From Chara braunii (taxonomy: Eukaryota; Streptophyta; Charophyceae; Charales; Characeae), in the NCBI GenBank assembly GCA_003427395.1, contig BFEA01000098.1, positions 873,170-909,104 of the forward strand: DNA of 35,935 nucleotides. Direction: 5' to 3'. Below, in pieces: positions 9,568-18,875 of the stretch; within the stretch, counting starts at the first letter, position 1, and each line of letters opens with the position of its first letter. The notes below the pieces were generated by a model. That model did no database searches. It saw nothing but the letters and a program-made list of their open reading frames with translations, and had not been told where the DNA came from. Made by a program: the position numbers and the translations under genes.

Positions 9568-11523
9568 CTAGGGGTAAGGGCAGTTGCGACCCCTACCGGC
9601 GGTTGCCTTTTGCTGCTTGTGCAACATAACGCGCTTCCCTATACTTTGGACATTATTTAATGATGTGGCCAGGGCCACTACAATAAATGCACTGATCTTG
9701 ATCCACACGTCGCTGCCAAACTGACTGTTCCAATCCCAAGTCTTCCCGTGGCTTGCCCTGCGCCAAGCCATGGTGCCATCCACCCCTTCTTGGGGGTGAC
9801 CGATAGGTACGCGGACGATTTGGCGGGGGACCTTGACCCCTACTTCCCTCTTAGCGGTTTCCTCTGCCTCCAACCCCCTGAGCGCCCTCTCCTTGACCAC
9901 CCGAGGCCCTGCCCCCTTGGCCCTGGCCTCCTCCTCTTCCTTGCGACCTCCCTCCAGCCGCGACAACAGCGTAAGTCCTCCCTTGACCCCCACTACTGTC
10001 CTCCTCCTCTAGGCCCCACTCAATCTGGCTATATGGGACCTCCTCCATACCACCTTCATCTAAAGTGAGGATCAAGTGATCCTTGGCCCTAACCCGACCA
10101 GAGATGGTACGACCTTTCCACTTCTTACCCTTATCCAAGTCATGCCAGAAAGTGGACACTGGCATGGACTGTGCTTCGAACAGCACCACCGCTCTACTCA
10201 GCGTATCGAAAGTCATGGTGGGTTGTCTACTCTTTTTGAAGAAGTGCCTGCGCAGGGGCTCGGGCATGGCACGATAAAATAAATTAACCAACTGGGTCTC
10301 AATGACTCCATGGTCTGGGACGGCTACCAGCTCGTCCGTAATGCCCTTGAGTGCCTTGGCACTCCTCCATTGGCGCAAGTGGATGGTTTGCAGCTTGTAT
10401 GAGGCCCTTACACCTCGAGTGACATCCGCAAATCGTTTCCTAAGCAGTCTACATAATGTAGGAAGAGGGGTTATTTTCGAATAAGCTACCATATTATTTT
10501 CGCATTGTGCAGCGCGAGCGAGCGATCGGGTGAAGCTGGCTGCTTCGTCTTTGAGGGCCTGGAAAGCGATGAGGACTTATTCCTCGGCCACAATCTCTTG
10601 CAAATAGACATATGTGTTGACATTCGCCTCCCAGTTATCGAAGTTTTCTTCCTTCTTTGGGGCGGCCAGCTTTGCGCCTTCAATGGCGCCGGTACATAAT
10701 TTATTTGTGCCTTCTATTCTCGCTTTCACTTTTGCACCTACGTGCAACATCATCTTGCGTGCAAAGTCTCTAAAGCCTAGGCGAATGAAGTGTAGTGCTA
10801 TATCCTGGGCTCTAGCAAACTGGTGTTGCTCATCCCGCGCTTGAGCCAGGAATTCCATGTTTCTTGTAATAATATCGAGTTTTCCTTGTAGATCTACTTG
10901 TGCCTGCATCCGCTCCCTTTGCTCCGTTATTGCTTCCAACTCCTTCGCCATTCTACTTGCCTCATCCATTCTTCTCTTCTTCTCCTTTATGAGACGAACT
11001 TCCACTGTAGCTTTTTCTCCTCCTCTATCGTCTGGCGTCTCAAGGGGTCTTCTTCTGCCTCCAACTCCCTTATAACTGCTTCCTTCTCCTCCCTGGGAAC
11101 ATACAACATCGCTTCTTCCCCTTCCCCCAAGGACAAATTTGCCACCCACTCAGAGACTTTTCGTTCTAACCATGAGTCTTCCTTCTTCGTGCCACTAGGT
11201 TCCCCTTTTTCCCTGGTGCTTCTCCTAGTCAAGGGCTCTTCCTTTTCTTCTTCCTCTTCTATCTCTTCCCCTTCTACTGCCCTCAGTTTCTCTTCCGCCT
11301 CCTTTTTCAATCTTTCCATTTCCTCCTCCAACTTCTTCGCCGCCTTCTTCTCCAGTAAGGCCAACTTCTTGGCCTGCATAATCAACTCCTTAGCCTCCTT
11401 CTCTTTTCTCTCTTGCAGTACGGCGGCGGCTTGCTCTTCCTGAGCCTTGGTGTAAGGGGTGGTGCTCTTACCACTAGGCAGGTCAACCATGGTGAAAGAT
11501 GTACAACCGGGACTCAGTTCCAC
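9568..11523 (-). pseudogene. Element 1 gag (coiled coil, capsid, zinc knuckle; broken)
   Basis: Gag builds the virus-like particle. In element order it has a long Glu/Lys/Arg-rich coiled coil (about 11450-10880), a capsid-like region (VYLQEI to FWHDLDKGKKW, about 10640-10100), an Arg/Gly/Gln-rich stretch (about 10000-9850), and a CX2CX4HX4C zinc knuckle (9691-9650). Defects: a one-base frameshift near 11015, an in-frame TAA at 10577-10579, a further frame change in the Gly-rich region, and a TAA (9653-9655) directly before the last Cys of the zinc knuckle. The start could be 11523 or the Met 10 residues further in (MVDLPSGK); neither has independent support. Element 3 carries a diverged homologue. 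Confidence 0.88.
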
Positions 11524-12204
11524 TCCTCACCACCTAGACTCTCACCCCCTGACTGACTTAACCTAAGACTGACTCAACTAAGGACCACAAAGCCTTACCC
11601 TTTGATCCAGCTAGGTTACCACAACCGACGGAAGCTTTCGCCACCACTGTCCTTTACAATCTAGACCCAGGTGCTTTGCACCAGCAGTCAATCCCACCTG
11701 GCTTTCACTCCGGTTCAGGACCCTGTCAACTAGGGTCTCTAGCCTAGACCTAATACTAAGTTGTCACTACAAGACTTCAACGTTGATTAGGAGGCATTTA
11801 AGGAGTTCCCCCATAACTCCTCAGGAATTCTTTAACGTCGCAAACAGTACGACAAGATCAACAAGTCCTCTCAAAACATAGACATCTCGTTGTGCAGCCC
11901 ACAACTCGGATTTTGGGCCTACCGTGCCACACTCAGCAGCCCGCTGGTTTGTACCGGTCCTTGGGAGGGTTCCTGTCCTCCGGGTCAGTCAGTCGTCAGA
12001 CACAACCTTTGGCCCTACTCAGCCCGTGTGGGTTTGGTCAACAAAGATCTACGACTTCATACACAGAGTTCCTATCATTTGGATAGAAGAGACTCAATGC
12101 AGAAAGGAGAGACAGACAGACTCAGCGAGTACCATAGGGTGAGTGCACATCCATAGGCGAGGGGATAGGCTGAAGGCTTGGCGGGAATATACCAACTCCA
12201 ACTT

Positions 12205-12336
12205 GGTCAATTTCGTGGTCAACAGCTTCGGTCAACACTGGTCAACACTTGGTCAACTCACCGGTCAATGCCTTGGTCAACACCCATCAACTCCCCGGTC
12301 AACTCCTCGGTCAAAGTCTTGGTCGACGTTGATCAA
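12205..12336 (-). promoter_or_regulatory. Phased TTGACC (W-box-like) array in leader
   Basis: Nine exact GGTCAA hexamers (TTGACC on the element strand) start at 12205, 12217, 12230, 12240, 12251, 12263, 12275, 12297 and 12309, with degenerate copies at 12286, 12321 and 12331. Spacing is 10-13 bases, about one helical turn. TTGAC(C/T) is the core of the WRKY-factor W-box. The sequence shows the array; a regulatory role is inference. Confidence 0.6.
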
Positions 12337-12613
12337 TCCTCAAATCGGCTATGGCTGCCGACCCCTTTCTTCCTCACCAACCTTCTTTGTTCTCCTTCTC
12401 CCTCCTTCCTTCTTTCTCCTTTTTTCTCACTTCACCCCGGTTATGGCTTCCTTCACTTTCGCCTTCCCTTCTTCCTGTTCCTTAACTATGACTTCTTCTT
12501 CCCTCTTCGTCTCTCCCTCCTCCACTAGTCTTTCTCCTCCATCTTCTCCATGTTCGAGACCGGCAGCTATGGCCGCCACCTTCTTCCTTGAACCGTGAAA
12601 CAATCTTGTATCG

Positions 12614-12616
<3 letters not shown>

Positions 12617-12679
<63 letters not shown>

Positions 12680-12704
12680 NNNNNNNNNNNNNNNNNNNNN
12701 NNNN

Positions 12705-12763
<59 letters not shown>
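12617..12763. repeat. (CT)n microsatellite containing an assembly gap
   Basis: A CT run on both sides of a 25-N gap (12680-12704). The true length is unknown. It lies in the element 1 leader, about 110 bases from the PBS. Confidence 0.97.
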
Positions 12764-12772
<9 letters not shown>

Positions 12773-12873
12773 GTCTTCTGTGCAGGTTCGCGGCACCCTC
12801 CTTCAACGGCGCAGCCATGGCTATGGCGCCCGACTATCAACAACGACGATGGCGCGTGGAGCAACGGGAACCA

Positions 12874-12885
12874 GCTCTGATACCA
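12874..12885 (-). other. Primer binding site, initiator-Met tRNA
   Basis: On the element strand TGGTATCAGAGC lies one base inside the 5' LTR. It is the perfect complement of the plant initiator-Met tRNA 3' end, the standard primer for many plant LTR retrotransposons, and it fixes the LTR inner border. Confidence 0.95.
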
Positions 12886-13338
12886 ATGCAATCAGACTCG
12901 CTTTCTTCTTCAGTTCTCATACATGCAAACAGATGGTGACTCACGCTGGCGCACAGCGCCCACTCAAATCTCAGAGATATGGAGACTGAGAACACAGTTC
13001 AGATGCAAACTTGCTTCAACAGCTCTGGCGCATCAGCGCCTGTACATCCCAACTCTCGATACTGTATCCAACACCACTGTTCGCACACACTCAACTCTGG
13101 ATCACCCTGAATACTCCCCCGCATGCATTCACTGCATCACCCACTTGCACACCCTCGCTAACTCCTAACACTAGCTATGGTGGATATGGACGCCGGCTAC
13201 TACTGCCTATGAGCACTCTGCCCTCTTCAGCCCACTTCGACTTCGGGGAACCTGAAGACCACCTTGCACAGGATGCTGAGCCAGCGCTTCCACATGGCTT
13301 AAGCAATGAATGAATGAATGGCTGCTCGCTGCCTCTTG

Positions 13339-13345
13339 ATTTATA
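13339..13345 (-). promoter_or_regulatory. TATA box of element 1 5' LTR
   Basis: TATAAAT on the minus strand, in the same position as in the 3' LTR. In the 5' LTR it would drive the genomic RNA. Confidence 0.6.
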
Positions 13346-13559
13346 CTTCTGTAAGTAGTTGGTCTTCCCTTTTCCACCGGGCCCATGCTGCACACAGTCC
13401 CTCATGGTACTTGCTGACTGTGCACCGTGAGACTGGGACTGGGTACCACTGACTAAGCGAAGCTGGACTCGCCACTTGCCCACTTGCCTCTGACTAAGCG
13501 TGAGAAACTCTCGAAAGGCCACTTACGGACCTCCGGAAGTTTGTGGACTTGGCCTTTCG

Positions 13560-13621
13560 GGACTGTAGCAGCTACGACCTTGACCTTTCAGGACTGTAGC
13601 AGCTACGACCTTGACCTTTCA
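13560..13621. repeat. Two 31-bp U3 tandem repeats (5' LTR)
   Basis: Units start GGACTGTAGC at 13560 and 13591 and each contains TTGACC. The 3' LTR has three. Confidence 0.9.
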
Positions 13622-13934
13622 GAAATGCTACAGCGATGACCTCTACACAGCTATGACCCCTACTCGACAGACCTACAGATCGAACCCCTACAACTACACA
13701 GACTTACGACAGACAACAGCCAACTACCAAAATACAGGTCGCAGGTTCAAACACTCAGGGGTCGACTCGATACTGTACATGGGCAAGGTAAGGTCTGGGG
13801 ATTGAACTCTAGGGCCTGCATCTGTGACTGCAAAAAAGGTGAAAACCGTTTCAGCGCCACAACTTGCTGCAGCGGGTTACCACTGTTGACTAGCCGTGGC
13901 CACCAATCCTCCTCAGGCCACTGAAAGTGACAAC

Positions 13935-13998
13935 AACGGGAATAGAACCCAGCACCTACGAAGTGCCGCTCAGGCATGAAACCTACTGAGCTAGCGGA
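13935..13998 (-). repeat. tRNA-like SINE head 4
   Basis: On the minus strand GCTAGCTCAGTAGGTT (D-arm/A-box-like) is followed by TGCTGGGTTCTATTCCCG, a T-arm-like B box. No acceptor stem pairing was found. It lies about 80 bases outside the element 1 5' LTR, so element 1 landed next to or inside an older SINE-like repeat. Confidence 0.5.
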
Positions 13999-14025
13999 CG
14001 GGACATCCTGGAGATGGACTTCAAT

Positions 14026-14068
14026 TCCCATCCGTTAGAGATTGGTTTCAACTGTGAGATCATGCAGT
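14026..14068. repeat. Dispersed repeat segment, copy B
   Basis: The partner of 4256-4298, with the same 43-base length and only scattered substitutions. Confidence 0.6.
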
Positions 14069-14990
14069 CAGATTTTTTGGTCTGTGACTCTGTGAGAGCA
14101 AAGAAATCGTGGAAAGGGGCTTCAGTTTTGCTCCTTCTGGAGTTGAAGAGTGGAGCACAATCCCAATCTCGTCCCTCTTTGGAGGTTGTCTCCTTCTTTC
14201 CCTCCTCTTCCTTCTTTTCCCTATTGTCTTCCGATTTCTTTACCTTCTTCAGGAGTTTGCGTTTTTGTCTCCATCCCCTCCTCGTCTTTCTCCACCTCCT
14301 CCTCCTTCTCCTCCTTCTCCTCCTTCTCCTCCTCCTCCTCCTCCTCCTCCTCCTCCTCAGCCTCCTCCTCTATCTTATCTTGCCCTTGGTACTGAGCTTC
14401 GACGGGAAGAGAGAGGTGGGTCCATGCAGGGAGGAAGTGGAGGTAGGAAGGGACAAGGAGACGATGGAGTTGGAAGGGGCAGAGGGGGCAAGAAGGGGGG
14501 TCGAGGTATCTTAGTGGTTTGGATCGTGGACAGAAGAAGGTGGGGGAAGGGGGGAAGAACTCTACCTGGTCGGCCGTTGAGCTTAGGGGCTGGGATGTTG
14601 AGTCTGGGAGTGGTTCGGAGGGGGGCCAAAGAGAGACGGAGAGAGTGATCGACGTTGTCCTTGGCACGTAATTTAGCATAAAATTGCCCTAAATATATAA
14701 TCTGGGCTCGTCGATCATCTTCAGTAGTCTTTTCCTCAGGGTTCTTTTAGGGTTTTTTCTGGCTTAGGTCATCCATTACTCATAGTCCAGGATAGTGAAT
14801 TTCCTCGACATACAATCAAACTCAAGTTTGTAAGTAATATTCCACGCCAGATCATCTCAAAACCCAAATTCCAGAAATTAGTCTTTATGTGGCTTTCACG
14901 ATTACATTGTAGTTCAAATACAGATAGTAATTTCTTGAGGGTCTTCTTTCAGCTTCAGTTCTATAGATTGAAATCAATTATCATCTGTTT
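14069..14990. other. Low-complexity and AT-rich intergenic region
   Basis: A CCT/CTC triplet microsatellite occupies about 14282-14362 within a longer pyrimidine-rich block, followed by a G/A-rich block to about 14645. Open frames over it encode Ser/Pro/Leu or Glu runs and I do not accept them as genes. From 14650 onward it is AT-rich and may hold 3' UTR or introns of the minus-strand gene to the right. Confidence 0.55.
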
Positions 14991-15132
14991 TTATCTCGCA
15001 CTTTCTCCTATATGTATGCTCTTGGGATTAGATACAAGTGGATCATCCTGCTTAACTGGTGCAGTCCCTTCACTCTGTTTTAGTCTGATGAGTTCATTCA
15101 GATCATCGTTAGGCTTAATCATGACAGAGTGT

Positions 15133-16449
15133 TTAGTGCAGATAGCCGCAATCTCTTTTGGCCACCACATGTTTCAATTTGGCATTCATGAGAGATGCCG
15201 GATCGGTTTTCCAGTCGGGCGTGATTGCTCGCCAAAGCCAAAGCCGGGAAGTGGCCTTGGTATCATCTTTGTATCCAATTGTATAATCGGAGCCTCGGGC
15301 ATTGGGCTCATTTGAAAGAACAAAAAGGAAAAACATAACAAAAGGGAACATACCATCAAATGATGTCACCTTGTTGTCACATGGCTTCATATCAACTTCA
15401 GGTTTGTGGTCGTCTACCACGGCTGTCCGTGCACTCTCCTTCCTGGCTCCAGCTCCTCGAATTGCCTCAAAAGTGTTGGCCACAACAGAGAGTGTCTCAA
15501 TCATACGGTTGAATGTCATTTTATCATCATCTTTCCCCAAGACTGCTACCTCTGCTGGAGGGTAAGACTTCTGGTCACTTGCATACTGATCCGAAGGTGT
15601 ACCTTCTGGACTGATTTCTGGGATCTCCTTGACTTCCGTCGAAATTACTGCAGCCTCCTTGGTTGCTGATACAACTACTTGATCAGAATCCTTCCTTTCA
15701 TCAACAGTGGTGCGCATGTCCAAATTATCTCTTGGCATGCCTGAAACCTGTTCCAGAGAAGAATGTTCCCGAGTAACTTCACTGAATGAGTGGGCATCAA
15801 CATGATGAACGGTGTCTACGTGGACAGTTTCAGCAGGGGGATGATGCACTTGCCCTGTGAGTAGTGCACTAGTAGACGGTGGTCCAACAACTCCCATGAA
15901 TGCTACAGCAGTAGGATCATGCTCAGGCTGCGGTAATCTATGCTCGGCGTGGATGGTCTCAATGGAAAAAACAACCGATGATTCTGAGTCCACCTCGCTC
16001 AAGGGTTCTGCCTTGATCACTTCCTTAACATCTGCTCTTTGCTTGAACCAAGGTCTCTGGAGTTTGTGAGAAAGCTCTGACGTTGGGGGAGTCGGTTCAG
16101 CAGCAGAGGGTACTCCACCTGAAGATCCCTGGCTCATAGAATCCACCCTCTTCACATTTGATTCCACTGTTTGTATATCAGTATCAGTTGCAGACTGAGG
16201 GGCTTCAGCTTTCGTCTCTGCAGCAGGAGCTGTGGACAATGCAGAAAATGTCTTCTTGCCCATCTTAAACCAATTAGTGAACATTGTTGACATGCTTGGA
16301 ACCTTACCCGCCTTTTCTGACATTGCTTCCTCGTCCTGTAATCCCTTTTCTGAGACAGCCGCTCCTAACTTGTTTGTGTCTCCAGCAGAATGGTCTTGAA
16401 ATCGTGGAGATTCGCTTTTTGCACCCTCATGACCTGCAGTACATTCCAT
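15133..16449 (-). CDS. Candidate host gene, hypothetical protein (438 codons)
   Basis: The longest non-transposon open frame in the window. I do not recognise the family. The product is acidic and low in predicted structure (Ser/Thr/Glu/Val-rich, for example SQGSSGGVPSAAEPTPPTSE), with a short basic hydrophobic patch near residue 55 (FTNWFKMGKKTF). No signal peptide, membrane segment or catalytic motif is evident up to residue 365. The start ATG is preceded by a convincing 3' splice site (TTTTTTCCTCAG, AG at 16479-16478) and a stop in frame, so a 5' UTR intron is likely. A 5' splice site GGTATGTT at 15354-15352 suggests the first coding exon ends there; the frame beyond it (FPFVMFFLFVLS) reads like intron. 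Another frame further on (about 15300-15020) looks protein-like but holds two TGA codons at 15188-15186 and 15176-15174. It may be a real gene with unresolved exons or a pseudogene. Confidence 0.5.
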   Translation of the reverse strand: MECTAGHEGAKSESPRFQDHSAGDTNKLGAAVSEKGLQDEEAMSEKAGKVPSMSTMFTNWFKMGKKTFSALSTAPAAETKAEAPQSATDTDIQTVESNVKRVDSMSQGSSGGVPSAAEPTPPTSELSHKLQRPWFKQRADVKEVIKAEPLSEVDSESSVVFSIETIHAEHRLPQPEHDPTAVAFMGVVGPPSTSALLTGQVHHPPAETVHVDTVHHVDAHSFSEVTREHSSLEQVSGMPRDNLDMRTTVDERKDSDQVVVSATKEAAVISTEVKEIPEISPEGTPSDQYASDQKSYPPAEVAVLGKDDDKMTFNRMIETLSVVANTFEAIRGAGARKESARTAVVDDHKPEVDMKPCDNKVTSFDGMFPFVMFFLFVLSNEPNARGSDYTIGYKDDTKATSRLWLWRAITPDWKTDPASLMNAKLKHVVAKRDCGYLH

Positions 16450-17390
16450 AGATCCATTTTGTTTTCCAAGTTACAATCTGAGGAAAAAATCCCCCCAAAA
16501 AAAGATGAGGAATAATCCCAAGTGTTAGGTGAGAGAGGACACAGACTTTCCACCTCGATTCCCAGATGCCAAATGGTCCTTAACATGTCAAGCCAGCTTG
16601 TCACTTCCTGAATAACAGGCCATAAAGGGAATCCTCTCCAGAAACGCCAGTGAAGAGGTAGAGGCTCTTTCCATCGGTTTGGGGGACACAGAAGAAGGCA
16701 AGGGATTGTAGAGAGTGGCAGAAAGAAGGAAGCAGAAGTGCAGCACCCAGGCGAGTCATGAAGAATAGAATACCGAGACATCCTGCTTGAGTTCTGCGTG
16801 TATCTAGCCAATAAGAGAAAGAACAGGTTGTTGTGATCGCTTGGCAGAGTAGTGTCCCTGCAGCCAATCATAACGGTGTCCATGTGCGTGCCAAGCATGT
16901 ATGGGACACTTAACCCGGTTTCCATCTTTTAATCAAGAAAAGCCTTTGTAAGAAAAAAAAGAAGAAAAAAAAGAATGGGTTGTTATGAATAAGGCTCCAG
17001 GCAGTAGGTCTTCCTAAGGATGAGTCAATGCCCTCCAGGGGATCTCTCAGCCGTAACTGAGGGAGAGTAAGGATGTCTTTCATTTGAATTTATACCCTTA
17101 CCGGCAGAATAAGAACCAAATTGATGCTCACTAGTAGAACCAGGATCACCCAACCCGTGTACCTGATGATAAACAGGTCATGAATTTGAATCCTCATGGC
17201 ATCAGATGCACACGATATTATAGCAGTTCTAAAAAGAAATTGCCAAGATTCAGCCGAACCAGATCAGGATCGAAGTTGCAGCAGCAAGATTCACACGATA
17301 AAAGCACACACAGAACTTATAACTTGAATCATATACACAGGTTTCTCAAGATCATGACGAAGGCCGGCAGAAAAACAAAGGGCAGGTAAG

Positions 17391-17398
<8 letters not shown>
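16450..17398. other. Probable 5' UTR/intron and promoter side of the host gene
   Basis: No recognised coding sequence. A minus-strand open frame at 16925-16365 crosses the predicted 3' splice site and the G/T-rich tract in front of it, so I take it as chance. On the plus strand a short frame ending at 17389 runs into CAG/GTAAGT (donor at 17386), discussed as a finding. Confidence 0.4.

Positions 17399-17478
<80 letters not shown>
17399..17478. repeat. (CT)n microsatellite
   Basis: A CT run of about 80 bases with one interruption near its start. Confidence 0.97.
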
Positions 17479-17479
<1 letters not shown>

Positions 17480-17539
17480 ACACTACACAAGCTCACAGTT
17501 ATGGCGCCCAGTGCAATCGACTACTACTCTCTTTCGCCT

Positions 17540-18438
17540 GGTCTCAACGTACCTTTCGGTGGCGTACTCGCGGTCAATCTTCGCAAGATAGGAGCGGAGG
17601 TCGACAACCGCTACTCCGTCGTTCATCAACAGAGCTGGTACTGCAGCCTGCAAGTAGGAATGTAGATTTGCCATCAAGGCGTTACAATGCGGCTTTGGCA
17701 ACGATCCAGTCGAGGGTAGAGGCATCCAAGCGAAGTCCTCTCTCGTGAGCGGGTCAAGCTCCTCAAGTCTTGACCACGCCGTCGATTCCTCGGAAATCAG
17801 TGGCGAACTGACCGATTCACTTGCCGACCGGTGTACAAGTTGGACATACGCTATCTAAGTGCACGTGGCTGGGTTGGTCCAATGGTGGCATCAGCTGGGC
17901 GGCATAATCCTCGTATATATCATGAGAATCAGCGACTAGCGCATGCTCCCCGGTAGTGATATCGGTTGCTAGCAAGGCAACCGGTTCCGGCGGAGTGAGG
18001 AGAGGCGTCGCCCCTCTCCGTGCGCAACTCAGTTTCCCGAGTTAGCTCGACGGGGTACCTTTGCCTAGCCCTTGTCCGAGCATTGTGCGGTAGTGTGGTT
18101 TACACTATTGCACCAAAGGCAATATCCGTACCGTTGACGAAGGTCAAATACTTCCTTGGGAATGTTGTATGTCGTTCATGGTTGCTGCCCAGTTCCCGTC
18201 GATGTCGTCACTTGTGTCGCCTTGTTCTTCCGAACTCTCTTGGGACGCTTCGGCAGGAGTGCTGCGACAACTCCTCCATCACTCGAGGATGCTGCTGCAG
18301 CATGGAGATCTATCGATTCGTCAGGAATCACTGCATTGTTATGCGCCAGCCGTTGGTAGCCGCGCTTAGTCACATATTGCGGCTGGGACTGCCGTTCGTT
18401 GGCGGCCTTGTCATCCGTTTGGATGACCAGGTTCGCAC
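17540..18438 (-). pseudogene. Detached gag/protease fragment of the element 2 family
   Basis: This 899-base segment matches 25549-26446 of element 2 almost base for base (898 there), in the same orientation, with sharp edges at GGTCTCAACG and GGTTCGCAC. It covers the end of gag, including a complete CX2CX4HX4C zinc knuckle (about 18121-18080), and the N-terminal part of the protease frame up to just before the active site. A TGG-to-TGA change (near 18172) stops gag, and a one-base insertion near 17828 shifts the protease frame. No LTR or PBS accompanies it. It ends abruptly against LINE-like sequence on the right. Confidence 0.92.
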
Positions 18439-18439
18439 C

Positions 18440-18875
18440 AAGATTGGGATGGCACAAACTAGCCCAAGACAGTATCAGAGCCTTAGCCCCAGTTCAAACC
18501 CCTGTATACATGTACTCACAACAGATCGAAGTCCAACCGGCAACACCTTACTGGAAAGCCCTGATCAGAATCTGGAGAGGAATCATGCCCAATAAAGTGA
18601 GAAAACCCAAATCCAAAGAAGTTCTTCGCCAGGCCCTATTTGGAATGGGTGAGGGATGCAGGGGACTTACCTCTGTCTCTAGCAAATGGCAAATGCTGGC
18701 TATCATGGATCAGACACGGAGTATGGAGGGTAGACCACATCTGAGATAAAGTGAAGAAAGACAGGATCGATGAGGAACAACTGAGACATCTTTTAAACGG
18801 CTGCCACAATCGGAATAAAAATCTGACAACAGTTGTGAACAGCATCCCGGACGGATGGAAATATCTTTTAAAAAA
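18440..18875 (+). pseudogene. LINE-like (non-LTR retrotransposon) ORF2 C-terminal remnant
   Basis: A plus-strand frame to 18749 reads ALAPVQTPVYMYSQQ, PYWKALIRIW, PKSKEVLRQALFG and GLTSVSSKW; after a stop a second frame from 18751 reads EEQLRHLLNG and VVNSIPDGWKYLL. This pattern of a Trp-containing helix, a PxSKEVLxQPLFxN-type motif and a final IPxxW is what I associate with the region after the reverse transcriptase in plant-lineage LINE ORF2 proteins. No RT core is present, as the sequence to the left is the gag fragment. Assignment by recognition only. Confidence 0.4.

Larger units (their letters stand above)
11524..12873 (-). other. Element 1 5' leader
   Basis: About 1.35 kb between the PBS and gag with no recognisable domain. 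It contains a phased GGTCAA array (12205-12336), a pyrimidine-rich block (12360-12560) and a long CT microsatellite with a sequence gap. Open frames crossing the CT tract encode only dipeptide repeats and are products of the microsatellite. Confidence 0.7.
4718..13853 (-). mobile_element. Element 1: full-length Ty3/gypsy LTR retrotransposon
   Basis: A complete 9.1-kb element on the minus strand. In its own order it has 5' LTR (12887-13853), iMet PBS (12874-12885), long leader, gag, aspartic protease, RT/RNase H, integrase with a chromodomain-like end, purine-rich tract (about 5686-5697) and 3' LTR (4718-5685). Protease-RT-RNase H-integrase order is diagnostic of Ty3/gypsy. The LTRs begin TG and end CA and are flanked by near-identical 5-bp duplications. 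Coding capacity is lost through frameshifts, stops, a 47-bp duplication and a MITE insertion, so it is a dead copy, though the LTR pair still shows its structure clearly. Confidence 0.95.
12887..13853 (-). repeat. Element 1 5' LTR (967 bp)
   Basis: Full-length partner of 4718-5685, starting TGCAATCAGACTC and ending CCGTTTCA on the plus strand. It keeps about 17 bases lost from the other LTR and has two, not three, of the 31-bp U3 units. TATAAAT at 13345-13339 is its likely promoter. Confidence 0.95.

Noticed and set aside
12427-12989. Open frames of Arg-Glu or Leu-Ser dipeptide repeats on both strands
   Set aside because: They arise from the CT/GA microsatellite and run through an N gap; no independent sign of coding.
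5150-13400. CRISPR-like or bacterial regulatory repeats
   Set aside because: The direct repeats are LTR U3 tandem units and microsatellites without spacer structure, and the window is clearly eukaryotic.
14014-14679. Open frames of up to 179 codons on both strands
   Set aside because: They derive from the CCT triplet repeat and the purine-rich block; composition is low-complexity in every frame.
16365-16925. 186-codon minus-strand open frame as a gene
   Set aside because: It crosses the predicted 3' splice site and intron sequence of the neighbouring frame and has no recognisable content.
18440-18490. Possible PBS (AGTATCAGAGCC near 18470, plus strand)
   Set aside because: Only a partial match to TGGTATCAGAGC and no LTR end next to it.
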